64,000 nucleotides of DNA, taken from assembly GCA_028751875.1 (NCBI GenBank), contig CM054157.1, positions 890,926-954,925 on the forward strand, given 5' to 3'. Below the pieces are notes generated by a model, which saw nothing but the letters and a program-made list of their open reading frames with translations, was not told the origin of the DNA and ran no database searches. Positions 46,855 to 57,833 of this stretch are shown here, piece after piece (position 1 is the first letter of the stretch; every line of letters begins with the position of its first letter). The stretch comes from Rapana venosa. Taxonomy: Eukaryota > Mollusca > Gastropoda > Neogastropoda > Muricidae. Both the position numbers and the translations under genes were made by a program.

Positions 46855-46979
46855 TACACACCCAATACACACATGCACGCACGCGCGCATGCACACGCGC
46901 ACGCACACACAAACACACACAGGCACGCACGCACGTTCGTTCGCACGCACGTACGCATGCATGCACGCACGCACGCACA

Positions 46980-47024
<45 letters not shown>

Positions 47025-47025
47025 T
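46855..47025. repeat. (CA)n with CGCA/CGTA blocks
   Basis: Mixed CACACA and CGCACGCACG, then pure CA at about 46982-47023. Confidence 0.95.
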
Positions 47026-47059
47026 CGCTTCCAGCGGCTTTGACAGTCACTTTTCTCAT

Positions 47060-47121
47060 TAAAAAAAATTGAAACATAGATCCCATACATTTTGATCACC
47101 ACATTCTTAAAGGTCATTTAA

Positions 47122-47171
<50 letters not shown>

Positions 47172-47288
47172 CGTGCGTGCGCGCGTGCGCGCGTGTGTGT
47201 GTGTGTGTAAGTCAGTCAGCCAGTCTTCAATTTTAACGTCTTTCCACTTTAAGTAATTCCAGATGACCCTAAAATAGGAGACTAAATA

Positions 47289-47329
<41 letters not shown>

Positions 47330-47340
47330 GGGGGGGATCT
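47060..47340. repeat. Repeat with internal (GT)n, related to 50430-50650
   Basis: CCACATTCTTAAAGGTCA then (GT)n/(CG)n (47125-47208) then TTTTAACGTCTTTCCACTTT. The same order of blocks is at 50435-50640. A (GA)n with G run follows at 47291-47335. Confidence 0.75.
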
Positions 47341-47426
47341 ACTCTGTGTGTGTGTGTGCGTGTGTGGGGGCGTCCCTGCATGCATGCGCGCTCGTGTGTG
47401 TAATAAATAGTAATTACAAAAGAAAT
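47341..47426. repeat. Short GT tract and RTE insertion flank
   Basis: GT/CG words at 47344-47400. AAAAGAAAT at 47418-47426 is the left target duplication of the RTE-like element. Confidence 0.85.
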
Positions 47427-47442
47427 CTATCTATCTATCTAT

Positions 47443-48312
47443 CTATCTATCTGTCCCGTAGTCTGACGACCGTGGGGGCACCCTCAAAGACTCAACAACC
47501 AGTTCCCTCCATTCCTCTCTCTGTTCTGCCTTTCTCAGGGTTTTGTTGAGTTCTAGGCCTGTCCATTCGCTGATGTTATCCTCCCAGCTCTTCCTTGGTC
47601 TGCCTCTTCTTCTTCCTCCTTGGACAGTGCCTTGCAAAACTGTCTTTGTAATTCCTTGGGATCTTGTGACATGCCCATACCATTTAAGTTTACGCTTTTT
47701 CACGATCGTTAGAAGGTTCTCATAGGGTCCAATGGTTTGCTGGATTCTGTTATGCACGCTTTCGTTGCTTATGTGGTCTTTGTAGGAGATGCCAAGGAGT
47801 CTCCGAAAGCATCTCATCTCCACTGCCTGTACTCTTCTCTCCAAATCTGCAGTCAGGGTCCATGATTCATAGGCATACAGAAATCTGGATATGACAAGGG
47901 AGCGCATTAGTCTGATCTTGGAGATAAGTGAGATATTCTTATCTCTCCAGATGGTGTTTAGTTTTGACAAAACTGTTATTGTCTGTGCAGTCCTGCATAC
48001 TACTTCTGGCTTGGATCCCTGGTCTGATACAATGGCTCCCAGGTACTTGAAGCTTTGAACTGTTTCCAGCTTCTGGTCATTAACCCTGATATCAGTGCTA
48101 ATGCCGTTGGTGTTATTAGTCATCAGTTTGGTCTTCTCTGCACTGATTTCCATGCCGTATGTTTTGGAGGCCTTATCCATGTGTTCTGTTAGGCTGGCAA
48201 GCTCTTTTTCTGATCCTGCTATTCCATCAATGTCATCTGCGAAGCGGAGGTTTGTGATCGTTCTGCCACCAATGCTGACTGATCCTTCATGATGTTCCAG
48301 TGCATCAGCCAT
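47443..48312 (-). CDS. RTE-like reverse transcriptase C-terminal frame (289 codons)
   Basis: An uninterrupted frame. It contains ITNLRFADDIDGIAG (catalytic FADD, motif C), EISAEKTKLMTNN, VQSFKYLGAIVSDQG, VISRFLYAYESWTLT, VEMRCFRRLLGISYKDH, KRKLKWYGHVTRS, GGRRRGRPRKSWEDNISEWT and ends PPRSSDYGTDR. It is the downstream part of a longer ORF whose upstream part (48313-49962) has frameshifts, so it is not a stand-alone gene. The first Met shown by the frame is internal. Confidence 0.9.
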   Translation of the reverse strand: MADALEHHEGSVSIGGRTITNLRFADDIDGIAGSEKELASLTEHMDKASKTYGMEISAEKTKLMTNNTNGISTDIRVNDQKLETVQSFKYLGAIVSDQGSKPEVVCRTAQTITVLSKLNTIWRDKNISLISKIRLMRSLVISRFLYAYESWTLTADLERRVQAVEMRCFRRLLGISYKDHISNESVHNRIQQTIGPYENLLTIVKKRKLKWYGHVTRSQGITKTVLQGTVQGGRRRGRPRKSWEDNISEWTGLELNKTLRKAEQREEWRELVVESLRVPPRSSDYGTDR

Positions 48313-49962
48313 GATTCTCTCAAGGAAGATGTTGAAAAGAGTGGGTGAGAGTAGACAGCCCTGCCTTACTCAACTGTTGTTCGAACCATTCTCCAATGTT
48401 GTTGTTGTAGTACACTGCACTGGTGGCCTCGCTGTACAGCTGTTTGATGACTCTGATCAGGTTTGCATTGATGCTGTACAAATTCATGGTTGCCCACAAA
48501 GCTGCATGCCACACCCTGTCAAATGCCTTCTTAAAATCGATAAATACTGGTAAAGGTCTTGTTGATGTTGAAGTACCGCTCACATAGTATTCTGAGGTTG
48601 AATATCTGTTCTGTTGTGCTGCGCCTGCTCTGAAACCTGCTTGTTCCTCAGCAATGATGGTCTCTGCTTGTGGCTTCAGTCTATTCAATATTATCTGCAG
48701 CATGACCTTGCTTGGGTGACATATGAGGCTGATTGTGCGGTAATTATGGCATTGTTGAAGATTTCCTTTCTGGGGAGGGTGATGATGAGTGACTGTGTCC
48801 ATGGTGTTGGCCATTTTCCTGTCTGCCAGATCTTGTTGCAGATTCTTAGTAGGGCGCTGATCATGGCTTTCCCCTCCAGCTTGGACCAACTCAGCTGGAA
48901 TGTTGTCAGCCCCTGCTGACTTCCCCTTTTTCAGCGATCTGACTGCTGTTTCCACTTTTTTCTCGGAGGATAGGGTGACTGATGTGTCTTTGCTTTCGGG
49001 TACTTTAAAGGGACTTCTGGATCTCCTGGGGTTCTATAGTTTATACAGGTCAGAGCAGTATTCTGTCCACTGTTCAAATATCCTGTCGTCAGTGAGACAC
49101 TTCCCATTTTTGTTTTGGATTGTTAAAAACCTTTTCTCTGTTTCGTGCTAGTCAGGTCTTTCACCAGCTGATTATGCTTTCTTGCTATTGTTTTTCTTGA
49201 TGTTCTCTTCAATGTCTTGGCACGGGTTCACCGATCCATTTCTCTTTTGCCTCCGTCAGGGACTTCCTGATTCTTTTGTTGACTGCCCTATATTGCTCGT
49301 GCTCTTTCTTTTGTTTCATTTTTCTTAAACTCTCTACGCTTGTCGCATAGTTGTAGGATGTTAGGTGTGACCCATGGTTTTTTGACTGGTCGGCGTTTGC
49401 CAAGAAGCTCGTTTGCTGTTTCAGTCACCGCTGAAATTGAAACTATTCGTCAGTGTATCTATGTCTGAGTCTATCACAGTGAGTGCTGCAAATTTTCCAC
49501 CTATCCTTGCTTGAAAAATTTCTAATACCTCTGGGTCCTTCAGTTTCTCGAGGTCAAATTTGATCCTGATGTTGTTCCGCTTGTGGATTTTCTTTAGACG
49601 TAGTCGGAAAGTCATCATCACAAATCATGATTCCACCCCTAGTCTGCCCCTGGAAAACTTCGTGTCTGTGCGATGTTAACGCTAGACTGAAACCGTCTTT
49701 TCACCTTTGAGTAATCTATTTGTTGTGGTGTTCTCCATTTGGGCTATGCCATGTCCATTTTCTGGATTGCTTGTGTGGGCCAAGTGTATTCACTAGCTGG
49801 AGGTGGTTGTTACTGGCAAACTCCAGGAGTCTCAAGCCTCTTTCATTTGATTGGTTATTACAATGTGGCCCACAAACGCCCTCCCAGTCTTTCCATGAAT
49901 CTTCTCCTACCTTGGCGTTCCAGTCACCTTGCACAACGAGGATGTCTTTCTTGGGTGTTTGA
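48313..49962 (-). pseudogene. RTE-like endonuclease and reverse-transcriptase N-terminal part, frameshifted
   Basis: Minus-strand pieces: endonuclease GDWNAKVGEDSWKDWEG and NERGLRLLEFASNNHLQLVN with RKWTWHSPNG (49960-49722). A degraded linker follows (about 49720-48960). Then fingers LKKGKSAGADNIPAELVQAG, NYRTISLICHPSKVMLQIIL, EEQAGFRAG, and motif A VFIDFKKAFDRVWH (48955-48540). Motif B is broken by a frameshift near 48365 (EQQLSKAGLS instead of a VRQGCLLSP-type reading). Several other shifts are visible near 48845. Confidence 0.88.
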
Positions 49963-49971
49963 AAAAGAAAT

Positions 49972-50430
49972 AGTATTCTTAAAATGAACAGATCAAGAAC
50001 AGAAATGTTATAAAAGAAACTAAAATTCAAAAATAGCTACAAGAACTACAATAAATGTCCTATAGGACTTAACATTAAACACCCTTAGCAATGTCAATTG
50101 TTAACGTAACATTGTTCAAATTTTCTTCAATGTAATTCTCAGAAAAGGCAGGGAATGAGGTTTTAACTTCTCACATTCAAGTATGATATGGGTATTTGAA
50201 ATATATTCACCACATAAATATTTAACAATACTTGCTCAATTTTGTTATGAATGCATTTAATCTTATCCTTAAAAAAAAATGCCTCGAGTTGTCTTTCTTT
50301 TACAGCATTTGTATGAATCTCTAAGTGATCAATGTATTCAACTACACTATTCCCACTCAAAGTTGAATGTGAAAGCTGATTCTCATTGCTATTGCTTTTC
50401 TATAAATTTGTTTAAGGATGCTTCTTCCAA
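49972..50430 (-). other. AT-rich unassigned sequence
   Basis: The minus strand has one short frame (VVEYIDHLEIHTNAVKERQL, about 50360-50165) that I do not recognise. It may be debris of another retroelement. Confidence 0.35.
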
Positions 50431-50650
50431 CAACCACATTCTTAAAGGTCAGTTATGGGTGGGTGTGTATTGTGTGTGTTGTGTGTTGTGTGTGTATATG
50501 TGCGCGCGCGCGCGTAATGTGCACGTGTGTGTGTACGTGTGTGTCTGTCTGTCTCATTATGTTTATATGTGTCTTTGTGTGTCTTTGCGTGTGTGTCTGT
50601 GTGTTCTTTGCTTTAACGTCCTTCCACTCTGATATCAGACGATAGGGAAA
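50431..50650. repeat. Repeat with internal (GT)n, second copy
   Basis: CCACATTCTTAAAGGTCA, (GT)n with GCGCGCGCGCG, (TCTG)n, then TTTAACGTCCTTCCACTCTG and ATCAGACGATAGGG. It corresponds block by block to 47085-47285. Confidence 0.75.
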
Positions 50651-50827
50651 AGGATTATGAGAATGGGAAAAAAGGAGGTGGGGGGAGTCTGTGTATGAAT
50701 AAGCATGTGCAAGTTCAAGTGCATACATAGAAAGAGGAGAGAAGAGAGAGAGGAAGGAAGGAGAGAGGGGGGAAGGGAGGGGAGGGGAGGGGAGGGAGAG
50801 AGAAGGGGGGAAAGGGAGAAGCGCATG

Positions 50828-50866
<39 letters not shown>

Positions 50867-50956
50867 GTGTGGTGCTGAGGAGGAAGGTTTTGTATTTTTT
50901 AAACCCAAACCCTCAGAAGACAAAAAATAGCACATTATTAAAAAGACCATAACTTG
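50651..50956. repeat. GA/GGGA-rich and (GT)n flank of the second RTE insertion
   Basis: Purine-rich GGAGGGGAGG words at 50740-50815, (GT)n at 50831-50863, and ATAACTTG at 50949-50956 (left target duplication). Confidence 0.85.
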
Positions 50957-52181
50957 AATCTATCTATCTATCTATCTATCTGTCCCGTAGTCTGACGACC
51001 GTGGGGGCACCCTCAAAGACTCAACAACCAGTTCCCTCCATTCCTCTCTCTGTTCTGCCTTTCTCAGGGTTTTGTTGAGTTCTAGGCCTGTCCATTCGCT
51101 GATGTTATCCTCCCCGCTCTTCCTTGGTCTGCCTCTTCTTCTTCCTCCTTGGACAGGCCTTGCAAAACTGTCTTTGTAATTCCTTGGATCTTGTGACATG
51201 CCCATACCATTTAAGTTTACGCTTTTTCACGATCGTTAGAAGGTTTCTCATAGGGTCCAATTGGTTTGCTGGATTCTGTTTTGCACGCTTTCGTTGCTTA
51301 TGTGGTCTTGTAGGAGATGCCAAGGAGTCTCCGAAAGCATCTCATCTCCACTGCCTTTACTCTTCTCTCCAAATCTGCATCAGGGTCCCTGATCACAGGC
51401 ATACAGAAATATGGATATGACAAGGGAGCGCATTAGTCTGATCTTGGAGTAAGTGAGATATTCTTATCTCTCCAATGGTGTTTAGTTTTGACAAAGCTGT
51501 TATTGTCTGTGCAGTCCTGATACTACTTCTGGCTTGGATCCCTGGTCTGATACAATGGCTCCCAGGTACTTGAAAGCTTTGAACTGTTTCCAGCTTCTGG
51601 TCATTAACCCTGATATCAGTGCTAATGCAAAAGACCAAACATTGCTGGAACAAGCAGGTTTCAGAGCAGGGCGCAGCACAACAGAACAGATATTCAACCT
51701 CAGAATACTATGTGAGCGGTACCTTCAACATCAACAAGACCTTTACCACGTATTTTTTCGATTTTAAGAAGGCATTTGACAGGGTGTGGCATGCAGCTTT
51801 GTGGGCAACCATGAATTCGTACAGCATCAATGCAAACCTGATCAGAGTCATCAAACAGCTGTACAGCGGGCCACCAGTGCAGTGTATACAACATACAACA
51901 TTGGAGAATGGTTTCGAACAACAGTTGGAGTAAGGCAGGGCTGTCTATCTCACCCACTCTTTTCAACATCTTCCTTGAGAGAATCATGGCTGATGCACTG
52001 GAACATCATGAAGGATCAGTCAGCATTGGTGGCAGAACGATCACAAACCTCCGCTTCGCAGATGACATTGATGGAATAGCAGGATCAGAAAAAGAGCTTG
52101 CCAGCCTAACAGAACACTTGGATAAGGCCTCCAAAACATACGGCATGGAAATCAGCGCAGAGAAGACCAAACTGATGACTA
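50957..52181 (-). mobile_element. RTE-like insertion with 5' inversion (twin-priming structure), 8-bp target-site duplication
   Basis: Flanked by ATAACTTG at 50949-50956 and 52182-52189. 50957-51628 is the 3' part in minus orientation (ATCT tail, then YGTDR back to ISTDIRVNDQKLET). 51629-52181 is the upstream reverse-transcriptase part in plus orientation (EQAGFRAGRSTTEQIFNL, FKKAFDRVWHAALWATMN, a frameshifted motif B region, NLRFADDIDGIAGSEKE, then EISAEKTKLMTNN). The two parts meet at adjacent points of the element with about 7 bp lost. Both parts have frameshifts, so it is inactive. Confidence 0.95.
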
Positions 52182-52189
52182 ATAACTTG

Positions 52190-52450
52190 TATAGCATAAC
52201 TAATTTAACATAATGAGTAATTAATATAATATCAACCGAATTATCACATAGCAGCATAACGTGAATCGAAGGTAGATACCAACCGGGCTGCTGTTTAAAT
52301 AAACAGAAAACTCATGAAGAAGCGAATAGTTATTCAAAATATGCTCTAGAGATAAATGGCAGTTGCGAGTATGGCAATGCAATAGGTAATAATCTTTATA
52401 GTGACTATCTATGTGATTGTATACCAAGCTCTTTAACATAGGTTTCTTTA
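52190..52450 (-). pseudogene. Possible non-LTR C-terminal knuckle fragment
   Basis: The minus strand at about 52430-52260 reads LLHCHTRNCHLSLEHILNNY, reminiscent of the C-x2-C-type, LSLEHIL ending of many non-LTR polymerases. It is short and has no flanking match in the window. Confidence 0.35.
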
Positions 52451-52500
52451 ATTCCCATCTGTGTGTGTGTGTATGTGTGTATGTGTGTGTGTGTGTTCTT
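52451..52500. repeat. Short (GT)n
   Basis: GT run with TATG interruptions. Confidence 0.9.
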
Positions 52501-52750
52501 GTAAGTGAGTGCCAATGTGTGTGCACGCGCACGTGTACTAGTCTGCATGCATGTGCATAAAGGTTGGAAAAGGAGAAACAGACACAAAAGATCAGTGAAC
52601 TTTGCTATCAGAGCTATAGATACGGAATCCATTGCTATGTCAAAGGCCATTCACATGTCACACATAACTGGAGAATTGACACAGATGTCGGCACGTGCAC
52701 TTGCACGTGACAGCGTGACTGCACGTATGCATGTATGCATACACACATCA
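52501..52750. other. Unassigned DNA
   Basis: One plus frame is open but has no recognised similarity. It includes alternating GCACGTGCAC and GTATGCATGTATGCAT words. Confidence 0.4.
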
Positions 52751-52855
52751 GTACGTGTATGCACACACTCTAACACACACACACTTACACACATATACAC
52801 ATACACACACACTCACACACACACACTCTCACACACACACACACTCACACACACA

Positions 52856-52950
<95 letters not shown>
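52751..52950. repeat. (CA)n with (CACT) units
   Basis: CACACT-type units to about 52860, then pure CA to 52948. 52951-53170 holds no recognised feature. Confidence 0.95.
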
Positions 52951-53170
52951 TACTGATACATTCTAACAACAGATCCAAATCCAGCTGACAAAGGATGGAA
53001 GCATGTAAAAGGAATTGTCCTCACCTACAGTGCACTGGACCGGCTGTGGCTAATGATGTAGTACACCATGAACACAGGCGAGGAATGCTTTACCAACGCT
53101 TGTCATGTCTTGGTGGAATGACAATACAGCAGAGTTAGTTCCACGTCTTTGAGGAGCTTAACCTCCAGAA

Positions 53171-53302
53171 CCGATGTATGTCTGTGTGTGTGTTTGTGTG
53201 TGTGTGTGTGTGGTGTGTGTGTGTGTGTGTGTGTGTGGTGGGGGGTGGTGGGGTGGGGAGATGATGATGATGATGATGATGATGCTGATGCTGTGTGTGT
53301 GT

Positions 53303-53351
<49 letters not shown>

Positions 53352-53385
53352 GGTGCGGGTGTGTGGGTGTGTGTGAGAGAGAGAG
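53171..53385. repeat. (GT)n, GGGT, (GAT)n, (GT)n compound tract
   Basis: GT run, TGGTGGGGTGGGG block, (GAT)n at 53263-53284, and GT run to 53372. Confidence 0.93.
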
Positions 53386-53825
53386 AAGGTTGGTGATGCC
53401 TGTGCTAAATATGAATCATGTGTTGTAAATCCTTGTGTGATATGGTAACCATGTTATGGTGATCATAGTGTTGCATCTGTGTCTAAAATGAAATGTTTTG
53501 GATTGTTTCCGTCCTTGACTCACTGTCGCCGTGTGACAGGGCATATGACAGCCTACTGCATTATTTAAACCACATCGCATTCTCCCTCTCATTTACACAC
53601 TGGCAAACGCTCCCAGAGAACAGAGACTGAAATATGCCATCAATGCAATATTTGATACACAAACAACAACAAACAGAAGAGGCTAAAGCAGGAGACAAGG
53701 CAGGGGAACAATAAGCTGACACATCATGCAGAAACAATAGCGCTTCCATCCCACGCCCCTAACCCTCCAGTTCTCTTTGTAGTCAAGCAGACCTAAGGAC
53801 TTGCCACATCACAGTCTGCAGTTCT
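53386..53825. other. Unassigned DNA left of the 43-bp array
   Basis: No gene or repeat recognised. The last ~15 bp resemble the array. Confidence 0.5.
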
Positions 53826-55445
53826 CTTCTTGCTGCTCCACTCCTACTGTTTACAGCAGCACAGAGACACACAGACCGCTCCCCTCCTACTGTTTACAGC
53901 AGCACAGAGACACACAGACCACTCCACTCCTACTGTTTACAGGAGAGACACACAGACCGCTCCACTCCTACTGTTTACAGCAGCACAGAGACACACAGAC
54001 TGCTCCACTCCTACTGTTTACAGCAGCACAGAGACCCACAGACCGCTCCACTCCTACTGTTTACAGCAGCACAGAGACACACAGACCGCTCCACTCCTAC
54101 TGTTTACAGCAGCACAGAGACACACAGACTGCTCCACTCCTACTGTTTACAGCAGCACAGAGACACACAGACCGCTCCACTCCTACTGTTTACAGGCGAG
54201 ACACACAGACCGCTCCCTCCTACTGTTTACAGCAGCACAGAGACACACAGACCGCTCTACTCCTACTGTTTACAGCAGCACAGAGACACACAGACTGCTC
54301 CACTCCTACTGTTTACAGGTGAGACACACAGACCGCTCCACTCTTACAGTTTACAGCAGCACAGATACACACAGACCGCTCTACTCCTACTGTTTACAGC
54401 AGCACAGAGACACACAGACCGCTCCACTCCTACTGTTTACAGGAGAGACCCACAGACTGCTCCACTCCTACTGTTTACAGCAGCACAGAGACACAGAGAC
54501 CGCTCCACTCCTACTGTTTACAGCAGCCCAGAGACACACAGACTGCTCCACTCCTACTGTTTACAGCAGCACAGAGACACACAGACCGCTCCACTCCTAC
54601 TGTTTACAGGAGAGACACACAGACCGCTCCCCTCCTACTGTTTACAGCAGCACAGAGACACACAGACCGCTCCCCTACTACTGTTTACAGCAGCACAGAG
54701 ACACACAGACCGCTCCACTCCTACTGTTTACAGCAGCACAGAGACACACAGACCGCTCCACTCCGAATGTTTACAGCAGCACAGAGACACACAGACCGCT
54801 CCAATCCTACTGTTTACAGCAGCACAGAGACACACAGACCGCTCCACTCCGAATGTTTACAGCAGCACAGAGACCCACAGACCGCTCCACTCCTACTGTT
54901 TACAGGAGAGACACACAGACCGCTCCACTCCTACTGTTTACAGCAGCACAGAGACACACAGACCGCTCCACTCCTACTGTTTACAGCAGCTCAGAGACAC
55001 ACAGACCGCTCCACTCCTACTGTTTACAGCAGCACAGAGACACACAGACTGCTCCACTCCTACTGTTTACAGGAGAAACACACAGACCGCTCCCCTCCTA
55101 CTGTTTACAGCAGCACAGAGACACACAGACTGCTCCACTCCTACTGTTTACAGGAGAGAGCCACAGACCGCTCCACTCCTACTGTTTACAGCAGCACAGA
55201 GACACACAGACCGCTCCACTCCTACTGTTTACAGCAGCCCAGAGACACACAGACTGCTCCACTCCTACTGTTTACAGCAGCACAGAGACACACAGACCGC
55301 TCCACTCCTACTGTTTACAGGAGAAACACACAGACCGCTCCACTCCTACTGTTTACAGCAGCACAGAGACACACAGACTGCTCCACTCCTACTGTCTACA
55401 GGAGAGACACACAGACCGCTCAACTCCTACTGTTTACAGCCCCGC
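53826..55445. repeat. 43-bp minisatellite, roughly 39 units, with a 38-bp variant
   Basis: The unit is CAGCACAGAGACACACAGAC then CGCTCCACTCCTACTGTTTACAG. A shorter unit replaces the first part with GGAGAGACACACAGAC (5 bp shorter) and recurs irregularly. Scattered substitutions (GACTGC for GACCGC, GAATGT for TACTGT) mark subsets. Since 43 is not a multiple of three and no unit has a stop in any plus frame, one frame runs 541 codons cycling through three peptides (SSTETHRPLHSYCLQ, QHRDTQTAPLLLFTA, AQRHTDRSTPTVYS). That is expected from the repeat and does not indicate a protein. Confidence 0.97.
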
Positions 55446-55969
55446 TGACCTCTAAGGTCACCTATCACCTGTGTGTGTCTGTGTGGCTGCGTGCGTGCGT
55501 GACGTGCGTGCGTGCGTGCGTGTGTGTGTGTGTGTGTGTGTTTGTGTGCCTGCGTGCCTGCATGATGTATTGATTTCTGTCTAGTATTTTCCCTTGATCT
55601 TTTGGTGATCAGTGGTTATTTTTCACTTACATGTTTTGCAAATATTTCCAAGAGAAGAAAATGGAATATTTTGGTAATTTGCTTTGTTTCTGAAAGCAAT
55701 GACACATTTGGACTTTGCTTTATAACTGCACACTCTAGAAGCATTTTGATAATGCTGTGATGTTTTCGCTATCAAAGTAACTAGAAAGTTTGAAAACTGC
55801 ATAGAGTTGTAGAAACAGTGTTCAGATGAAGTGGCAAAGCAGTATTTTTGTCATAGTCGTGACTAGGAAAGAAATGCGGAAGAAGACAAGGAAGGAAATG
55901 ATGCAGAATAGGGATATTGGGGATACTCCGACACTGTTTATTCTTATGTTAGTATACACAGTCACACCC
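55446..55969. other. Short GT/CG tract and unassigned DNA
   Basis: GCGTGCGTGCGTG and GT words at about 55488-55560. The rest shows nothing recognised. Confidence 0.6.
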
Positions 55970-56165
55970 CACACCCAGGGTAATCTTATGAGATTTCCAG
56001 ACACAGCAATACACGAGTAGGTAATAACGTTAGGCTGCCATCAGGCAACTAGCCAGAAGACACCCTGGGCTGTTACTGGGTGAGAAGGTTGGTGCTTGTT
56101 TTAACGGTTCCTGTTCTTATCCACAGTGTGCAGTATACCACCTACAAATTCCAGCTGATGCGAAT
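55970..56165. mobile_element. Diverged SINE-4 body fragment
   Basis: AGGCTGCCATCAGGCAACTAG, ACGGTTCCTGTTCTTATCC and ATACCACCTAC align with AGGCCGCTGTCAGGCCATCAG, AGTGGTTCCTGTTCTGAGCC and ATGCCATCTAC at 56690-56795, and with 37455-37560. Confidence 0.55.
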
Positions 56166-56569
56166 AATATATCAGGTCCAGAGTCAGACGTTGTAGGATG
56201 CTAATTTAAAGCAGTCATTGCCATAACGTTCTTTCCACAGTCATCCTCTATAATCCCAAGATTATAAATACTTTCAATCATACTTGCCACAAGGAATCCG
56301 AGGGCAAACACAAGTTGAGCTTTTATAGGTACTTTGAGACAATGTTGATAAAAACTGTCACATTGGTGACTGTTATTTCATCATTGAGTACAAATCAAGA
56401 TTGAGGACATGGATGATCATGATGATGTTTAGAAGATCAGACTTCCCATTAAGTCTGTTGCACATCATCATCTTCACCACCACCACCACCACCACCACCA
56501 CCACCACCACCACCACCACCACCACGTTTTCTATTCCTACTTTTATCCTGTTGTTACTTTAGCTTCTTT
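56166..56569. repeat. Unassigned DNA with (CAC)n
   Basis: (CAC)n at 56476-56525. Otherwise no feature. Confidence 0.7.
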
Positions 56570-57380
56570 GACGTTCCTGTGCTGTTCCCATGCTGCTCAA
56601 GTCTGATCTCTGTACTCTAGCCATACCCAGGTATGTCACTTGTATCCTCAGAGCCAGAGGTTCATAGGAAGCCTATCAGTGCTAGGCCGCTGTCAGGCCA
56701 TCAGCTTGAAGGGTCATGCACTGCAGCCAGGTCACTTTGATGTTGTTCAGTGGTTCCTGTTCTGAGCCACCATAGACAGGATGCCATCTACGGAACCTCA
56801 TACTAACGATAGGAATAGGTTAGTCGCGTGGCCAGACTGAGAGGGACGCTCGCCTGGGGTGGGAAATACCACACTGTCCCTCTAACGACCTTCTCCCACG
56901 AACTTCTTATCTGACCCTAAAAGTTTGACACCCTCGTCACAGGCACATCAGGGTTTGAAGAAACTACAACGAGGTCAGGCGAGTTCAGAGCAACAATGGC
57001 ATGAGAGACGCTGGTGATGAGGACGATGTAATGATGATTCTACAAAGTTGCACAAGTGTTGAGACTACTTGACAAGATTGTACTATAGTCTTCCTTTCAG
57101 AGTATATCCTGAGGTCATCTGGGTTTGAGAGATGCAGACGCCTGCAGTGTTGGTGAATTAAACAGAACAGCACCCGCAAACTTGAATCCATGAAGTAAAT
57201 GATGCTTGACTGTGGTTCAGTCTTCCCATTGAACCCATAGCAAATTCACTCTGGATTTATATAAGCCGGCCAGAGGTTTTTTAAAACACAAAATCGGCTC
57301 TCTAACTCTTATGGGATTCAAACTGGTGATCTTCTACCCAGTAACCTGAGATGAAACCACTGCAATCCGGTGACTGGTCT
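56570..57380 (-). mobile_element. SINE-4 copy 3, minus strand
   Basis: The right end on the minus strand is the tRNA-like head, decayed (CACCGGATTGCAGTGGTT; B-box region CACCAGTTTGAATCCC). The body matches 37304-38160 in order: CAACACTGCAGGCGTCTGC, CAAGTAGTCTCAACAC, then GCTAGGCCGCTGTCAGGCC, and AGCCATACCCAGGTATG at the left. Parallel order over ~800 bp shows that the long body belongs to the element. No target duplication found. Confidence 0.8.
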
Positions 57381-57660
57381 TCTGTTAACTCCTCATTCAA
57401 AACAACATGTGTCCCTGTCCACCAGATCAGACAATGTCCACCTCGACCAGGAGTTCATCACGTGTGTCACTCTTTCCTCGCCTGTGTTGTGAGAGGATCA
57501 AGAGTTCCACCTCAAAGAGACCTCCATACTGGATGTGGACCCTGAGGTCGGCAGGGCTGTAAAGAGGATTAGGGAGATTGTTGGGGTGTGACAGAGAGAA
57601 CCCGAAAGGTTGCGTGACATGTCAGCCTTGTGTGAGGCCTCTGTCTTCTCCAGGCGTTTT
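57381..57660 (+). pseudogene. Possible fragment of a protein-coding sequence, function unknown
   Basis: In one plus frame (about 57428-57590) the translation reads DNVHLDQEFITCVTLSSPVL, a stop, EDQEFHLKETSILDVDPEVG, RAVKRIREIVGV, a stop, then QREPERLRDMSALCEASVFS. The composition looks protein-like and not repetitive, unlike everything around it, and CACCAG precedes it like an acceptor. Two stops exclude an intact exon in this frame. I recognise no family. Confidence 0.3.
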
Positions 57661-57833
57661 GGTTTTTCCTGTAGATTGTGTCTTCATGTTGTGTTGAGTG
57701 CACGCATCACGGTGTGGTTGGGTGTTGTGTGTGGGGGGGGGGGGGTGGTGTGGTGCGTGGTGGTGTGTGTGTGTGTGGTGGTGTGTGGGGGGGGGGGGTG
57801 TGCGTGCGTGTGTGTGTGTGTGTGTGTGTGTCA
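57661..57833. repeat. G-run/GGTG and (GT)n tract
   Basis: G runs at 57732-57745 and 57786-57798 within GTGGTG words, then GT to 57830. Confidence 0.93.

Larger units (their letters stand above)
47427..49962 (-). mobile_element. RTE-like retrotransposon, 5'-truncated, ~2.5 kb, with 9-bp target-site duplication
   Basis: Flanked by AAAAGAAAT at 47418-47426 and 49963-49971. On the minus strand it starts inside the endonuclease domain (TPKKDILVVQGDWNAKVGED), passes through the reverse transcriptase and C-terminal region, and ends in an (AGAT)n tail (at the left edge as ATCT repeats). Single-ORF architecture, a very short 3' UTR and a tetranucleotide tail are RTE-like features. Copies of the same family are at 25015-25541, 50957-52181 and (decayed) 40450-40835. 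Confidence 0.95.

Noticed and set aside
53830..55455. 541-codon frame as a possible repeat protein
   Set aside because: The unit is 43 bp, so the peptide changes every unit. A real repeat protein would keep a unit divisible by three.
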